DNA of 64,000 bases, from contig JACQZR010000129.1 of NCBI GenBank assembly GCA_016213775.1, forward strand, positions 24,636 to 88,635. Reading direction: 5' to 3'. The notes below the pieces were generated by a model. That model was not told where the DNA came from. It did not search any database and saw only the letters and a list, made by a program, of their open reading frames with translations. Shown here piece by piece: positions 36,833-47,552 of the stretch (position 1 is its first letter; each line of letters starts with the position of its first letter). Made by a program: the position numbers and the translations under genes. This DNA comes from Acidobacteriota bacterium. GTDB lineage: Bacteria; Acidobacteriota; Terriglobia; Bryobacterales; Bryobacteraceae.

Positions 36833-39800
36833 ATGAGCCGTTTGTATCTCGCGATCCTTCTCTGCTGCCTGTTGCAGCCGTCCTGTTCTGTGGTCCGGCC
36901 TGACGCGAACACCCAACGCGGGATCTTCTCAAAGCGTGAGCCCATGCGCCCGCCCGAGGATCAGCCGGGTGAGGCTGCGGAGTACGCATTGCTGCGCATT
37001 TCGCCGGATGGCGCGCCCGTGCCGGTTTCGCGCTATCACCAGGCGATCGGGCGGATGAAACGCATGGGACGGTATTCGACAGCGTTGCGGCGGAAGCTGG
37101 ATTCGAAGGCTCGGGAGCTCACGGTGGGCGCGTGGACGCAGCTTGGTCCGGGGAACTTCGGCGGACGGACGCGCGCACTGCTGGTGCATCCGGAAGACCC
37201 CCAGATTCTCTATGCGGGCGCGGTGGCGGGAGGAATCTGGCGGTCCACCAATGGCGGCAATGCGTGGACGCCGCTTGGCGATTTCCTTCCATTTTTGAGT
37301 GTCAGCACGCTGGCGATGGATTCCCGCGATTCGCGGGTAATCTATGCCGGGACCGGCGAAGGCTTCCTGAATGGCGACGGGCTGCGCGGTGGGGGCATCT
37401 ACCAGACCGCTGACGGCGGGGACTCCTGGACTCTGCTGGAGTCCACGAAAACGAGCGATTTCTTTTTCACACAGAAGATCGCGATCAGCCCGAATGATCC
37501 ACGGCGGCTCTACGCGGCCACGAACGCGGGTCTCATGGTTTCCTCCGATCGAGGCGAGTCGTGGACGCTGGCGATCGACCGGCGGGCCCCCAACACCGGC
37601 TGCCACGACATCGTCCTGCGCACCGACATGGCACGCGACTTCGCCATTGTGTCCTGCGGCATTTCGAGAAGCGCGCTCATTGGGGCAACGAACCGGAATC
37701 TGTTTGGGGCGGCCTTGGATCTGCAAAGTCCGGGGACTATTTTCCGCAATCCGGATGTAGCGTCCGGCGCGCCGTGGACCGCCGTGTTGACCGATCCGAA
37801 CATGGCTCGTGTGTCGCTGGCTTTTGCGCCCTCGGATCAGAACGTCGTCTATGCGCTGGCTTCCAGCAATCAGGACGGGCCGTATCGCGATGGGATGCTT
37901 GCCTTCTACCGATCGCTGAGCGGCGGCGAACTCGGCACGTGGCAGGCGCGCGTACGGAACACGGATACGAACAAGCTGAACACGCTGCTGCTGACCAATC
38001 CCTTTATTGCCCAGTGCACATCAGGGACGCCGAACAGCCAGGGCCCCTATGACAACGTGATCGCCGTGGATCCGATGGATGCCAACCGCGTCTGGGCCGG
38101 CGGCATCGATCTGATGCGGTCCGATGACGGAGGCGCCAATTGGGGCTTGGCTTCGTTCTGGTGGACGGATGCCTCCGCCCATGCTGATCATCACGCCATT
38201 GTGTTCCACCCCAACTATAACGGTGTCACGAATCAGATCGTGTTTAACTCGAACGACGGCGGCGTCTACCGCAGCGACAATGCGCGGGCCGCAACCGCTA
38301 CGGGGCCTTCGGCGGCGTGTAACCCGGACAATTCGGCCATCCGGTGGAGGTCACTGAACAATGGGTATGTGGTGGCGCAGTTCTATCACGGGTCGGTGTT
38401 TCCAGGCGGGCATCTGTATGTGGGTGGGCTCCAGGACAACGGCAGCGTGGTGGGAAGCGATACGCGCGGTGTCGATCGCTGGAGCAGGGTACTGGGCGGC
38501 GACGGGACGTTCGCGCACATCAATCCGGAGGACCCGGCGAGTTTCTTTGTTTCGACCCCGGGGTTCGCGCTGGCGAAGACCAATGACGGCGGGGCAAGCT
38601 TCTTCAGTGCGCGCAGCGGCATCAGCGGAGACAGCGGTTTCCTGTTCAACACCCCGGTGGCGATGGACCCGCGTGAGCCACAGCGGATGTGGGCGGGCGG
38701 GACGTTTCTCTGGCGCACCACCAACGGCGCACAAAGGTGGGAGCGGGCGAGCGCGACGTTTCCCGACGGAGTGGCTTCGTCGGTTGCGGTGTCTCCCTTC
38801 AACCCAAACCTGGTGCTGGCGGGGACGACGCGCGGGTGGATCCACAGGTTGGATTCGGCATTGACAGCAGGCAGCAATACGGCGTGGCCGGGCGTGCAAC
38901 CGCGGCTGGGGTTTGTTTCCGAAATCGTCTTTGATCCGGTGGATGCGATGACAGTGTACGCAGTCTATTCGACGTTCCTCCGCGACGCGGGTGAGGCGCA
39001 CATTTATCGCAGCCGCGACCAGGGAGAGACGTGGGAGTCCATCGACGGCAGCGGCGATACGGCAATTCCGGACATCCCGGTGTCGACGCTGGCAATTGAT
39101 CCCAACGATACAAACATCCTGTATGCCGGAACAGATCTGGGTGTTTTTGTTTCGCTCGACGGCGGCGCCACGTGGCTGAAGGAGGAGATGGGCGCCCCCA
39201 ACACCAGCATCTGGCACTTCACGGTGGCGCGCGCGGGGCGGTTCACCTGGCTCTATGCATTCACGCATGGACGCGGCGTCTGGCGGGTGCCGCTCAGCCA
39301 ATCGGGAGCGGCGTGCAGCTACACGCTCTCTTCGCCGTCCACCCGGTTCAATGCCACCGGCGGAACCGCGACAATCTTCATTGACGCGCCGCCGGATTGC
39401 CCGTGGACGGCGTTGAGCCGAGGCGATACGGGGCTCGATTGGATCACGATTGACCGCGGGGCCTCAGGTGCCGGATCCGGCAGTGTGCAGATCCGCGCAG
39501 GCAGCACAGACGTGGCGAGATCCGGCATCATTTACGTCGCCGACAAGGCGCACAGCGTGAGCCAGACGGCGGGGACGTTCCAGGGCACGCCCGGGGACGA
39601 GGCGACGGTTCCAACGGACATTGCCGTCGCGCCGTCTGTTGGCTACTTCGATATGCGGCAGGCGACATCGTCCCCAGGCGATCCGGTCAACTCGTGCTCG
39701 GGAGCGCGCGATCCGCAGTCCGTCTGGTTCCGCTATGTGCCGAACTTCACTGGCCAGTTGCAGGTAGTGGCGATGTTGAATTCGCGTCCGGTGCTGACGG

Positions 39801-40303
39801 TGTACAACGGAGTGGCGGATCGTGAGTTGGAGGCAGGCTGCGCCCGGCCCGCGGGCCTGCCGGCGGAACTGGTGGTTCCGGTAACAGAAGGAAGAGCGAT
39901 TCTCATCCGCGTGAGCAGCGCCACCGGTACTCCGGCGGCGAGTTACCTGGGGCTGACGTTGCGGCGCGCGGCGCCGGCGTTGGATGTGCCGCTGGTGCTC
40001 GACTTCGGAGATATCCCGTCAGGGCACAGTTACGAGCGGATTCTGGCGGTGAAGAATACCGGCAATGCGCCGCTGGACATTATTTCCGTGACGACGGTGT
40101 CGCCTCTGGTGGAGGTTGTAACAAGGGGTCCGCTGACAGTGCCGCACCGGCCCGAGTATCCGGCCATCGGGGAGCCGTCGCGGCAGATCGTGCTGCGCTT
40201 CACGCCACCGGATGTGGGGGCGCATCAGGCCACCATCAACCTGGCCACAAACGATCCGGCGCGGGCCGGGGTGACGGTTCGGCTGGTAGCGCATGGAAAG
40301 TAG
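36833..40303 (+). CDS. Giant secreted BNR/sortilin-like protein with BACON and ASH-type domains
   Basis: The 1156-residue protein starts with a hydrophobic signal; the Cys in QPSCSV could be a lipoprotein site, but the motif is weak. Residues about 95-800 carry many Asp-box/BNR repeats (STNGGNAW, SSDRGESW, SRDQGETW), forming sortilin-like beta-propellers. A BACON domain follows at about 825-920 (CPWTALSRG and GSGSVQIRAG). The last 110 residues resemble an ASH/anchor-type beta domain (FGDIPSGHSYERILAVKNTG). It is a likely surface protein for glycan or protein binding; no catalytic residues could be identified. Confidence 0.8.
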   Translation: MSRLYLAILLCCLLQPSCSVVRPDANTQRGIFSKREPMRPPEDQPGEAAEYALLRISPDGAPVPVSRYHQAIGRMKRMGRYSTALRRKLDSKARELTVGAWTQLGPGNFGGRTRALLVHPEDPQILYAGAVAGGIWRSTNGGNAWTPLGDFLPFLSVSTLAMDSRDSRVIYAGTGEGFLNGDGLRGGGIYQTADGGDSWTLLESTKTSDFFFTQKIAISPNDPRRLYAATNAGLMVSSDRGESWTLAIDRRAPNTGCHDIVLRTDMARDFAIVSCGISRSALIGATNRNLFGAALDLQSPGTIFRNPDVASGAPWTAVLTDPNMARVSLAFAPSDQNVVYALASSNQDGPYRDGMLAFYRSLSGGELGTWQARVRNTDTNKLNTLLLTNPFIAQCTSGTPNSQGPYDNVIAVDPMDANRVWAGGIDLMRSDDGGANWGLASFWWTDASAHADHHAIVFHPNYNGVTNQIVFNSNDGGVYRSDNARAATATGPSAACNPDNSAIRWRSLNNGYVVAQFYHGSVFPGGHLYVGGLQDNGSVVGSDTRGVDRWSRVLGGDGTFAHINPEDPASFFVSTPGFALAKTNDGGASFFSARSGISGDSGFLFNTPVAMDPREPQRMWAGGTFLWRTTNGAQRWERASATFPDGVASSVAVSPFNPNLVLAGTTRGWIHRLDSALTAGSNTAWPGVQPRLGFVSEIVFDPVDAMTVYAVYSTFLRDAGEAHIYRSRDQGETWESIDGSGDTAIPDIPVSTLAIDPNDTNILYAGTDLGVFVSLDGGATWLKEEMGAPNTSIWHFTVARAGRFTWLYAFTHGRGVWRVPLSQSGAACSYTLSSPSTRFNATGGTATIFIDAPPDCPWTALSRGDTGLDWITIDRGASGAGSGSVQIRAGSTDVARSGIIYVADKAHSVSQTAGTFQGTPGDEATVPTDIAVAPSVGYFDMRQATSSPGDPVNSCSGARDPQSVWFRYVPNFTGQLQVVAMLNSRPVLTVYNGVADRELEAGCARPAGLPAELVVPVTEGRAILIRVSSATGTPAASYLGLTLRRAAPALDVPLVLDFGDIPSGHSYERILAVKNTGNAPLDIISVTTVSPLVEVVTRGPLTVPHRPEYPAIGEPSRQIVLRFTPPDVGAHQATINLATNDPARAGVTVRLVAHGK

Positions 40304-40368
40304 CCCGCGGAACGCAATAGAGCGGCGAACGTAAGGCTAAATGGTAAAATCGCGGTCGGAATCCTTTT

Positions 40369-41400
40369 ATGAAGCCTGTAGTTTCTTTTGGTGAAATCAT
40401 GCTGCGTCTGGCCCCTCCGGGCTATGAGCGCCTTCTGCAATCTCCTCAGTTCGTGGCTACGTTTGGCGGCGGCGAAGCCAATGTCGCGGTCGCTTTGGGT
40501 GGGTTCGGTTACCCGGCACGCTATGTCACGGTGTTGCCTCCCAACAACGCCATCTCCGATTCTTTCATCGGCGAGATGCGGCGCTTTGGTGTGGATGCTT
40601 CGCACATTGTGCGCGGCAAGGGCCGGTTCGGGATTTACTTTGTCGAGCCGGGCGCGAATCAGCGCGGATCGAAGGTGCTCTACGATCGCGAGAACAGCTC
40701 CATTGCGCTGGCCAAGCCGGGCGATGTGGATTGGAAGAAAGCCTTCGACGGAGCCGGGTGGTTCCATGTCACCGGGATCACGCCGGCCATCAGCGAATCG
40801 GCGGCGAGTCTGGCGATTGAAGCCGCGCGCACGGCGCACGAAATGGGTTTGACGGTTTCCTGCGATTTGAATTTCCGCAAGAATCTGTGGAGGTGGGGCA
40901 AGAAGGCCAGCGAGGTGATGCCGCAGCTTTTTCAGTACACCGACATCGGCATTGCGAACGAAGAAGACTGCCAGATGTCGCTGGGCATTGAAGCCGGAGT
41001 CGATGTCCATTCCGGAGCTCTCGAGCGCGACGCATACCGGCGGTTGACGGATAAAGTGCTGGCGGCTTATCCGAATCTGAGGGCACTGGCGATCACGCTC
41101 CGCGAATCCAAGAGCGCATCCCATAACGGATGGTCGGCCTGTTTGAATAACCGCAGTGAGTTTCTGCTGAGCCGGCACTACGAGATCACCCACATTGTCG
41201 ACCGGGTGGGCGGCGGGGATTGCTTCGCGGGCGGTTTGATCTTCGGCTTGTTGACGCTGCCTGACCATCAGGCCGCGCTGGAGTTCGCTGTGGCGGCCTC
41301 GTGCCTCAAGCATTCGATTCCCGGCGACTTCAACCGCTTCTCGGCTGACGAAGTGCAGGCGCTCCTCAAGGGCGGCGGTTCAGGGCGAGTGCAACGGTAA
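40369..41400 (+). CDS. kdgK: PfkB-family sugar kinase, likely 2-keto-3-deoxygluconate kinase
   Basis: The 343-residue ribokinase-family enzyme has the N-terminal [13 protein letters not shown] and the sugar/Gly-rich loop [13 protein letters not shown]. The signature catalytic motif is [16 protein letters not shown], with the catalytic Asp in GGGD. The N-terminal pattern fits KDG kinases, which phosphorylate 2-keto-3-deoxygluconate in uronate and pectin breakdown. A KduD-like dehydrogenase stands at 56007, consistent with such a pathway. Substrate assignment from sequence alone is moderate. Confidence 0.85.
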   Translation: MKPVVSFGEIMLRLAPPGYERLLQSPQFVATFGGGEANVAVALGGFGYPARYVTVLPPNNAISDSFIGEMRRFGVDASHIVRGKGRFGIYFVEPGANQRGSKVLYDRENSSIALAKPGDVDWKKAFDGAGWFHVTGITPAISESAASLAIEAARTAHEMGLTVSCDLNFRKNLWRWGKKASEVMPQLFQYTDIGIANEEDCQMSLGIEAGVDVHSGALERDAYRRLTDKVLAAYPNLRALAITLRESKSASHNGWSACLNNRSEFLLSRHYEITHIVDRVGGGDCFAGGLIFGLLTLPDHQAALEFAVAASCLKHSIPGDFNRFSADEVQALLKGGGSGRVQR

Positions 41401-41445
41401 ATGAAGCGGGCGGGTTTATACTGGAGATCTAGGGGCGTATCATCC

Positions 41446-42438
41446 ATGCTGGTTCGGATTCCGCTTTTTCTGCTCGTGCTTGGCGTTCTGCACGCACAGG
41501 CGCCGTCGAATATCAGAGTGCAGGTCAACGAAGTGATCGTGCCTGTCACGGTCACTGACGAGAAGGACCGCTTTGTCAGCGATCTGGAAAAGGACGACTT
41601 CGAGATTTTCGACGAAAGCAAAAAGCAGAAGATCGGCTACTTTTCGAAAGAGCGAAATCAACCGGTGGTGGTGGGATTCCTCCTGGATCTCTCCAGTTCC
41701 AGCCGTATTCATTGGAAGACTTATCAGGAAGCCGCGCGCGAGCTGGTTTGGAACCTGCTGCCGGGAGACCGCAAGTTCAGCGGCTATCTCATCGGCTACA
41801 GCACCGATGCGGAGCTGATGATCAACACCACGCAGGACCCCGATAAGATCACCGAGAAGATTGCCAAGCTCAAGCCGAGCGGCGGGGCGGCGCTGTTTGA
41901 TTCCATCTATATGGCCTGCACTAAACGTTCGCTGATCAAGGGCGAACCGGTGGAGCCGCGGCGCATTCTGGTGATCATCGGCGACGGTCACGATAATGCG
42001 AGCAAGAAGACGCAGGACGAGGTATTAGAGCTGGCGCAGCGCAACCTTGTCACCATTTACGGAATCAGCACTGTGGCGTTCGGGTTCAATTCGGAAGGGG
42101 AGAAGATCCTGACCCGCCTTTCAGAAGAAACGGGCGGGCGTGTGCTCTATCCGCTACAAGGGCTGTACAAAGACGTCAGTGGTTATCTGTCGACGCCGTC
42201 AGATGAAGGCAACTACGCGCTGAAGGTGGGCACGGGTGGATACGCGGCGGAGATTGCGAGCGGAATGTTCAAGTCGATTGCGGCAGTGGCGGGCGAGATC
42301 ACGACGCAGTACATCATTCGCTACATTCCGGAAAATGACGATTCGCAGAAGATTTTCCGAAAGATTGAAGTGAAGGTCCCGAAGCTGGCCGGAGTGAAGA
42401 TCCGCGCACGCAAAGGGTATTATCCTGCCGCACCATAA
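41446..42438 (+). CDS. Secreted VWA-domain protein (VWFA-related)
   Basis: The 330-residue exported protein has a signal peptide (MLVRIPLFLLVLG, cleavage near HAQ). The N-terminal half has the PVTVTDEKDRFVSDLEKDDFEIFDE module common in Acidobacteriota VWFA-related proteins. The VWA domain starts with LLDLSSSS, a MIDAS-like metal site, and includes IIGDGHDNAS. Function is unknown; such proteins probably bind partners at the cell surface. I prefer the ATG at 41446 over one at 41401 because it begins the signal peptide. A second paralogue lies at 54059. Confidence 0.85.
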   Translation: MLVRIPLFLLVLGVLHAQAPSNIRVQVNEVIVPVTVTDEKDRFVSDLEKDDFEIFDESKKQKIGYFSKERNQPVVVGFLLDLSSSSRIHWKTYQEAARELVWNLLPGDRKFSGYLIGYSTDAELMINTTQDPDKITEKIAKLKPSGGAALFDSIYMACTKRSLIKGEPVEPRRILVIIGDGHDNASKKTQDEVLELAQRNLVTIYGISTVAFGFNSEGEKILTRLSEETGGRVLYPLQGLYKDVSGYLSTPSDEGNYALKVGTGGYAAEIASGMFKSIAAVAGEITTQYIIRYIPENDDSQKIFRKIEVKVPKLAGVKIRARKGYYPAAP

Positions 42439-42474
42439 GCATTCAGCAATTTCTTCCGATACGATTAAAGCGGG

Positions 42475-43281
42475 ATGCCCTCAGCCACTACTTTTGCCAC
42501 CCACGAGGCGCAATATGCGCTGGTGGAAGTGTGTCTGCCCGGGGAGAGCCCGCTGGCAGTGGGCGTCGTTGTTTGCCATCCCCAGACCGGTGAGTACCGT
42601 CTTCGATTTCGCCGCGATTGGGAAGAGTTCGCGGGTGAAGAAGCCGAGGTTCTCGCCTACCTTGCCGATGATTTCGATGATAAGCTCCGCGAGTTCGGCT
42701 TCAGCGAGTGGCTGCGGATGTGCCAGGAATCCTGGTCGAACACGGTGCGCATCAGCGATACGGCAGTAGCGCTTTCGGCCGATCTGGACCGCACGGCTTC
42801 GCGGCTGTATCAGCAGCACGTGCGGCCCAAGGTGTTGGAGTTCCACACCCACCTGCCCCTGTATTCGGCTCGTGTTGCCGCCGGCCGCTTCCTGGAAGAC
42901 AACGAGGTGGACGCAGAGGACTGGCTGGAGATGCCGGCGGATCTGCGGCTCGATCCAGGCATGTTTGTCGTGCGAATCACCGGACGGTCCATGGAGCCGC
43001 GGATTCCTGACGGCAGCCTCTGCGTCTTTCGCGCCGGCGTTACCGGATCGCGGCAGGGCAAGTTGTTGTTGATCGAACGCCGGGATGTTTCCGAATCCGG
43101 CGGACGCTACACCGTCAAGCGCTATCGCAGCGAGAAGGCCACCGCCGGTGAGGCCGGCGAGTGGCGCCATTCCATGATCCACCTGGAACCCCTCAACCCC
43201 GAGTTCGAGGCCTGGACCCTGGAGGACGATCCCGACGCCTTTCGCGTCATCGGCGAATTTGTCCGTGTCCTCGAAGATTGA
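42475..43281 (+). CDS. S24-family (LexA-like) peptidase without DNA-binding domain
   Basis: The 268-residue protein has a C-terminal S24 peptidase domain. The nucleophile is in ITGRSMEPRIPDGS (S172) and the general-base Lys is in RYTVKRYRSE (K215), the dyad of LexA and UmuD. The first 110 residues contain no helix-turn-helix; they form a beta-rich part (YALVEVCLPGESPLAVGVVV) and a helical part. So it is not a LexA-type repressor; it may be a UmuD-like or free-standing self-cleaving protease. The neighbours give no further clue. Confidence 0.75.
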   Translation: MPSATTFATHEAQYALVEVCLPGESPLAVGVVVCHPQTGEYRLRFRRDWEEFAGEEAEVLAYLADDFDDKLREFGFSEWLRMCQESWSNTVRISDTAVALSADLDRTASRLYQQHVRPKVLEFHTHLPLYSARVAAGRFLEDNEVDAEDWLEMPADLRLDPGMFVVRITGRSMEPRIPDGSLCVFRAGVTGSRQGKLLLIERRDVSESGGRYTVKRYRSEKATAGEAGEWRHSMIHLEPLNPEFEAWTLEDDPDAFRVIGEFVRVLED

Positions 43282-43330
43282 TTTCCGACATTTGCACCTC
43301 CCCTGCGCGCTAAGCTCGAAGTAACAGGAT

Positions 43331-45694
43331 ATGAGTACGCCAACCGGCAAGCCGGCCCTCGAGCCGGCGCATTCCTTGTTCGGTCGGGAACGCTACCCGC
43401 TGGACGTTTTCTTCAAGCCGCAATCCGTCGCTGTCATTGGAGCCACCGAAGTGGAGAACAGCGTCGGACGGACCACTCTCTGGAATCTGATCAGCTCCCC
43501 GTTCGGAGGCACGGTGTATCCGGTGAACCCGAAACGCACGCGCGTGCTGGGCATGCGCTGTTATCCAAGCGTGCGCGATGTGCCGGAGGAGGTGGAACTC
43601 GCCGTCGTGGTTACGCCTGCCGCCGCGGTACCCGGGGTGATTCGAGAATGCGTGGAGGCGCATGTCAAAGGCGCCCTCGTGCTGGCGGCGGGTTTCCGCG
43701 AACTCGGCCCCAAGGGTGAGGAACTGGAACGGCAGGTGTTGGAAGAGGCGCACAAGGGCGCGCTGCGAATACTTGGGCCGAATTGCCTGGGTGTGATGTG
43801 CCCAGTCACAGGTTTGAATGCGACGTTCGCCACCGGCATGGCGAAGCAGGGCTCCGTCGCCTTCCTCAGCCAGAGCGGCGCACTATGTACGGCGGTGTTG
43901 GATTGGAGCGAGCGCGAACATGTCGGCTTCAGCGCGTTTGTCTCGTTGGGGTCGATGGCCGACCTCGGTTGGGGGGACTTGATCGACTACCTCGCAAACG
44001 ATGCACGCACCAGAAGCATCCTGCTGTACATGGAATCCATCGGCGATGCGCGAGCGTTTCTTTCAGCGGCGCGCGAGGTTGCGCTCAGCAAGCCCATCAT
44101 CGTCATCAAGGCGGGCAGGACCCCGGAAGGTGCAAAGGCGGCGGCGGCGCACACAGGAGCGCAGGCAGGTTCCGATGAGGTGATTGACGCCGCACTGCGC
44201 AGATGCGGTGTGCTGCGCGTGGAGCGCATGTCGGATCTCTTCTACATGGCGGAGGTGTTGGGTAAGCAGCCGCGTCCGCGCGGAAAACGGCTGACCATCG
44301 TGTCCAACGCCGGCGGGCCGTCCGTGCTCGCCACCGACATGCTCATTCGCGGAGGCGGCCAACTGGCGCCGCTCGCCCCGGAGACGCTGGAGGCACTGAA
44401 TCAGATTCTGCCGCCGGAGTGGTCGCATGCGAATCCGATCGACATACTCGGCGATGCGAAGCCGGAGCGGTACGCGAAGGTGATGGAGGTGGTCTCAAAG
44501 GATCCGACGAGCGACGGGTTTCTGGTGATCCTCGCGCCGCAGGCCTACACCGATCCGATTCACACAGCGGAACAATTGAAGCCGTTCGCGAAGTTGGGGA
44601 GCAAGCCGGTGTTGGCGAGCTGGATGGGCGGGGTTGGGATTTCCGCCGGGGTTGGGCTGTTGCAGTCGTCGGGCATTCCGACGTTTGCATATCCCGATTC
44701 CGCCGCGATCATGTTCCTCTACATGTGGGCGTATCAGGAGAACCTGCATTCCATCTACGAGACGCCGTTGATCGATGATGCCGTTGAATCGCCGGAGGAT
44801 TTGAGTCTGCCGGCGGATTCGCCGATCCTCATCGGAAGCTTCCTGGATGATCAGGTGGGGCCGGTGCTCTATGCGGAATCGCAGGTAGGGGATCGCGCAG
44901 TTGGACTGCCTCCACTGACAACCACCCATGCCCGTTTGATGCTGCGGCAGTTGAAGCTGCTCCAGGTGCTGGACGGCGATGCCGAGATCTACGAGCGATT
45001 GCTGGTCCGGCTGGGTAGGCTGGTGGTGGAACGGCCGCGAATCCGTTCGATGCGCATCGCCCCTGATGGTTGCGACGTAGAATACCACCCCGATTCCGTC
45101 GCCGACGACGCGCTGCCGAAACCGGCCATACGGCCATACCCCATCGAGTACCTGAGCACGTGGCGAATGAAGAATGGCGAGGTGGTGACTGTGCGGCCCA
45201 TTCGTCCGGAGGACGAGCCGCTGATTGCGGAGTTTCATGAGACGTTGAGCGATCGCACCGTCTACTTCCGCTATCTATCGGCCTTGAAGCTGAGTACGCG
45301 TGTGGCGCACGAACGGCTGATTCGCATCTGCTTCATCGACTATTCGCGGCAGATGGCGTTGGTAGTGGAGCACCGTGATCCGGAAACGGGAGCCGCCAGT
45401 ATCCTCGCAGTCGGCCGGCTGCACAAAGACATGCTGGCGTTCTCACGCGGACGCAAGGAAGCGGAGTTCGCCCTGGTGGTGAGCGACAACATGCAAGGGC
45501 AGGGGCTTGGAAAAGAGCTCCTGCGGCGGTTGATTGAAGTCGGCCGGCGCGAAGGAGTCGACGTCATCTATGGCGAGATCTCGTCGGAGAACGCCGTGAT
45601 GCAGGGCATTTGCCGGAGCATGGGCTTTCAGATCAAACGCGACTATGCCGATACCACGGTGGTGGCGCGGATGAAGTTGGACCGGACTGTGTAG
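43331..45694 (+). CDS. ADP-forming acyl-CoA synthetase/GNAT fusion with truncated ATP-grasp
   Basis: The 787-residue protein has a CoA-binding domain ([20 protein letters not shown], about 30-160) and a succinyl-CoA-ligase-like domain. The phospho-histidine is in [10 protein letters not shown] (H274). From about 498 to 590 it has only the second half of an ATP-grasp domain ([22 protein letters not shown]). The C-terminal GNAT acetyltransferase domain starts at about 619 ([13 protein letters not shown] is the acetyl-CoA loop). Normal family members are about 900 residues and contain the missing first half, with its ATP lysine. It may act as a lysine acetyltransferase of the Pat type. Confidence 0.85.
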   Translation: MSTPTGKPALEPAHSLFGRERYPLDVFFKPQSVAVIGATEVENSVGRTTLWNLISSPFGGTVYPVNPKRTRVLGMRCYPSVRDVPEEVELAVVVTPAAAVPGVIRECVEAHVKGALVLAAGFRELGPKGEELERQVLEEAHKGALRILGPNCLGVMCPVTGLNATFATGMAKQGSVAFLSQSGALCTAVLDWSEREHVGFSAFVSLGSMADLGWGDLIDYLANDARTRSILLYMESIGDARAFLSAAREVALSKPIIVIKAGRTPEGAKAAAAHTGAQAGSDEVIDAALRRCGVLRVERMSDLFYMAEVLGKQPRPRGKRLTIVSNAGGPSVLATDMLIRGGGQLAPLAPETLEALNQILPPEWSHANPIDILGDAKPERYAKVMEVVSKDPTSDGFLVILAPQAYTDPIHTAEQLKPFAKLGSKPVLASWMGGVGISAGVGLLQSSGIPTFAYPDSAAIMFLYMWAYQENLHSIYETPLIDDAVESPEDLSLPADSPILIGSFLDDQVGPVLYAESQVGDRAVGLPPLTTTHARLMLRQLKLLQVLDGDAEIYERLLVRLGRLVVERPRIRSMRIAPDGCDVEYHPDSVADDALPKPAIRPYPIEYLSTWRMKNGEVVTVRPIRPEDEPLIAEFHETLSDRTVYFRYLSALKLSTRVAHERLIRICFIDYSRQMALVVEHRDPETGAASILAVGRLHKDMLAFSRGRKEAEFALVVSDNMQGQGLGKELLRRLIEVGRREGVDVIYGEISSENAVMQGICRSMGFQIKRDYADTTVVARMKLDRTV

Positions 45695-45699
45695 CGAGT

Positions 45700-46437
45700 C
45701 TAAACGCGCGCCAGGTGCAGCGCGACGGTTCCGAATGTCATGCGATGGAGCTCGACGTGGCGGAATCCGCACTCGTGCAGGATCGCCCCGAGGTCCTCGG
45801 CGTTGGGAAACTTCCTCACCGATTCCGGAAGGTAGGTGTAGGCATCGCGGGAGCCCGACAACCATGCGCCGATTTTCGGCAGAACCCTGTTGGAGTAAAA
45901 ACGGTACAGCGCAGCGAAGGCGGCATTGGAAGGCTGTGAGAATTCGAGAATCGCCGCAACACCGCCGGGCCTGAGCACGCGCCGCATTTCCACAAAGCCT
46001 TTGCGATAGTTGGCGAAGTTGCGGACGCCGAAGGCCACGGTGAGCAGATCAATGGAGGCGTCGCGCAGGGGAAGCCGTAACGCGTCGCCTTCAAACACAA
46101 CCGACCGCATATGTTTTTTCGCGATTTTTTCGTTGGCGCCGGTCAGCATGGGGTGACAGAAGTCACTCCCGTAAAGCCGGCGGCCGGCGGCGCCTTCCAG
46201 AGCCAGCAGCAGATCGCCGGTGCCGCAACAGAGGTCGAGCACCTGGGCGTCGGGACGCTGCAGGATATGCCGCAAGTGGGATACGGTTCTCCAGCGCCAG
46301 TACTTGTCGATATGGAAAGACAGAACATGATTCAGCAGGTCGTAGCGGCCGGCGACACCGGAAAACATTTCGCGGACCCAACGTGCGGCTTGCTCCTCGC
46401 TTTGGACGCCTGCTGGCGTGGTTCCGGCAGGCTTCAT
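45700..46437 (-). CDS. ubiE: UbiE/MenG quinone methyltransferase
   Basis: The 245-residue SAM-dependent methyltransferase belongs to menaquinone/ubiquinone synthesis. The glycine-rich SAM motif is VLDLCCGTGDLLLAL (about 53-67). Other family motifs are VREMFSGVAGRYDLLN at the start, ALRLPLRDASIDLLTVAFGVRNF, and EMRRVLRPGG. It methylates the demethylmenaquinone ring (or the ubiquinone ring). The ATG at 46437 overlaps the aroB stop (ATGA). Chorismate made downstream of AroB feeds quinone synthesis, so the coupling makes metabolic sense. Confidence 0.9.
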   Translation of the reverse strand: MKPAGTTPAGVQSEEQAARWVREMFSGVAGRYDLLNHVLSFHIDKYWRWRTVSHLRHILQRPDAQVLDLCCGTGDLLLALEGAAGRRLYGSDFCHPMLTGANEKIAKKHMRSVVFEGDALRLPLRDASIDLLTVAFGVRNFANYRKGFVEMRRVLRPGGVAAILEFSQPSNAAFAALYRFYSNRVLPKIGAWLSGSRDAYTYLPESVRKFPNAEDLGAILHECGFRHVELHRMTFGTVALHLARV

Positions 46438-47513
46438 GCCAGCGCTGCCTCCGTCGCGGCCAGGATATCGTCTTGCGGGATTCCGGAGAGAATCCGCACA
46501 GAGCCGATGGAATCCGGCAGCACAAAATGCACCCTGCCTTGGATGGTCTTCTTGTCCGCGCCGAGGCGCGCCACCAGGCTCGCGGCAGTGATGCCATGGA
46601 GCGCTGGAATGGGCCCGTAGCGGCGGACGCATTCGAGAATGCGCTGCGTGTCGACGGCGCCGAGCAGGCCATGGATGTGGGCCAGGTGCGTGGCGGCGTT
46701 CATGCCGAAGGCAACCGCTTCGCCATGCAGAAAGCGCGAGTATCCGGTTTCGGCTTCCAGCGCATGGCCGATGGTGTGGCCGAAGTTGAGAATCCGCCGC
46801 AGGTCGCCTTCCTTTTCATCCGCCGTGACCACTTCCGCTTTGATGCGGACCGATTCGCTAATCAGCTCGTCCACAGCGGCGCGGTCGAGCGAGAACACCT
46901 CGGCCTGGCGCGAATCCAGCAACTCGAATAGCGGCAGGCTGCGGATGACACCGCACTTGATCACTTCGTACAATCCGGCGCGGTATTCACGCTCGGGCAG
47001 CGTGCCGAGCACGTCGGGATCGATGAGCACCGCGAGCGGTTGATGGAAGGCGCCCACAAGGTTCTTACCGTTCACGAGATTGACCCCGGTCTTGCCGCCG
47101 ATGGCTGCGTCCACCTGGGCAACCAGCGTTGTTGGGATCTGCAGAACGGGCACGCCGCGCATGAAGCAGGATGCCACGAACCCGCCGACGTCGGTGACGA
47201 TGCCACCGCCAAATGCCACCACCACTGTGGAGCGGTCACAACCGGCATCCACCATCTCGCCCGCGAGCCGCTCCACTTCCGGCATGCGCTTATTGTGCTC
47301 GCCGCCGGCGAAGTACAGCACCGTGCGTACCCGCGTGCCCAGCGCGTGTCGTAGCGCCTCTCCGTGCCGTTGCCAGACGTCGTGAGTGGTGATGACAGCC
47401 ACCGATCCGGCACCCGCTTTTGCCGGGAGAAACTCGCCTGCGCGGGCGATGATGCCACGTTCGACAATGGCATCGTAGCTTCGTGCAGGAGTCTGCACGC
47501 GGAATGAGGGCAT
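46434..47513 (-). CDS. aroB: 3-Dehydroquinate synthase
   Basis: The 359-residue enzyme of the shikimate pathway converts DAHP to 3-dehydroquinate using NAD and zinc. Motifs are FAFGGGI-like VVAFGGGIVTDVGGF, IPTTLVAQVDAAIGGKTGVN, LYEVIKCGVI, and the metal-binding NFGHTIGHALE and HGEAVAFGM. I chose the ATG at 47513 because AAGGGAAG stands just upstream; a second ATG is six codons earlier. Its end overlaps ubiE. The upstream five-gene cluster ends 40 bases before it. Confidence 0.95.
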   Translation of the reverse strand: MPSFRVQTPARSYDAIVERGIIARAGEFLPAKAGAGSVAVITTHDVWQRHGEALRHALGTRVRTVLYFAGGEHNKRMPEVERLAGEMVDAGCDRSTVVVAFGGGIVTDVGGFVASCFMRGVPVLQIPTTLVAQVDAAIGGKTGVNLVNGKNLVGAFHQPLAVLIDPDVLGTLPEREYRAGLYEVIKCGVIRSLPLFELLDSRQAEVFSLDRAAVDELISESVRIKAEVVTADEKEGDLRRILNFGHTIGHALEAETGYSRFLHGEAVAFGMNAATHLAHIHGLLGAVDTQRILECVRRYGPIPALHGITAASLVARLGADKKTIQGRVHFVLPDSIGSVRILSGIPQDDILAATEAALA

Positions 47514-47552
47514 ATTCTTCCCTTGTACCATGCAGGGCGCAGGGGATGACTT

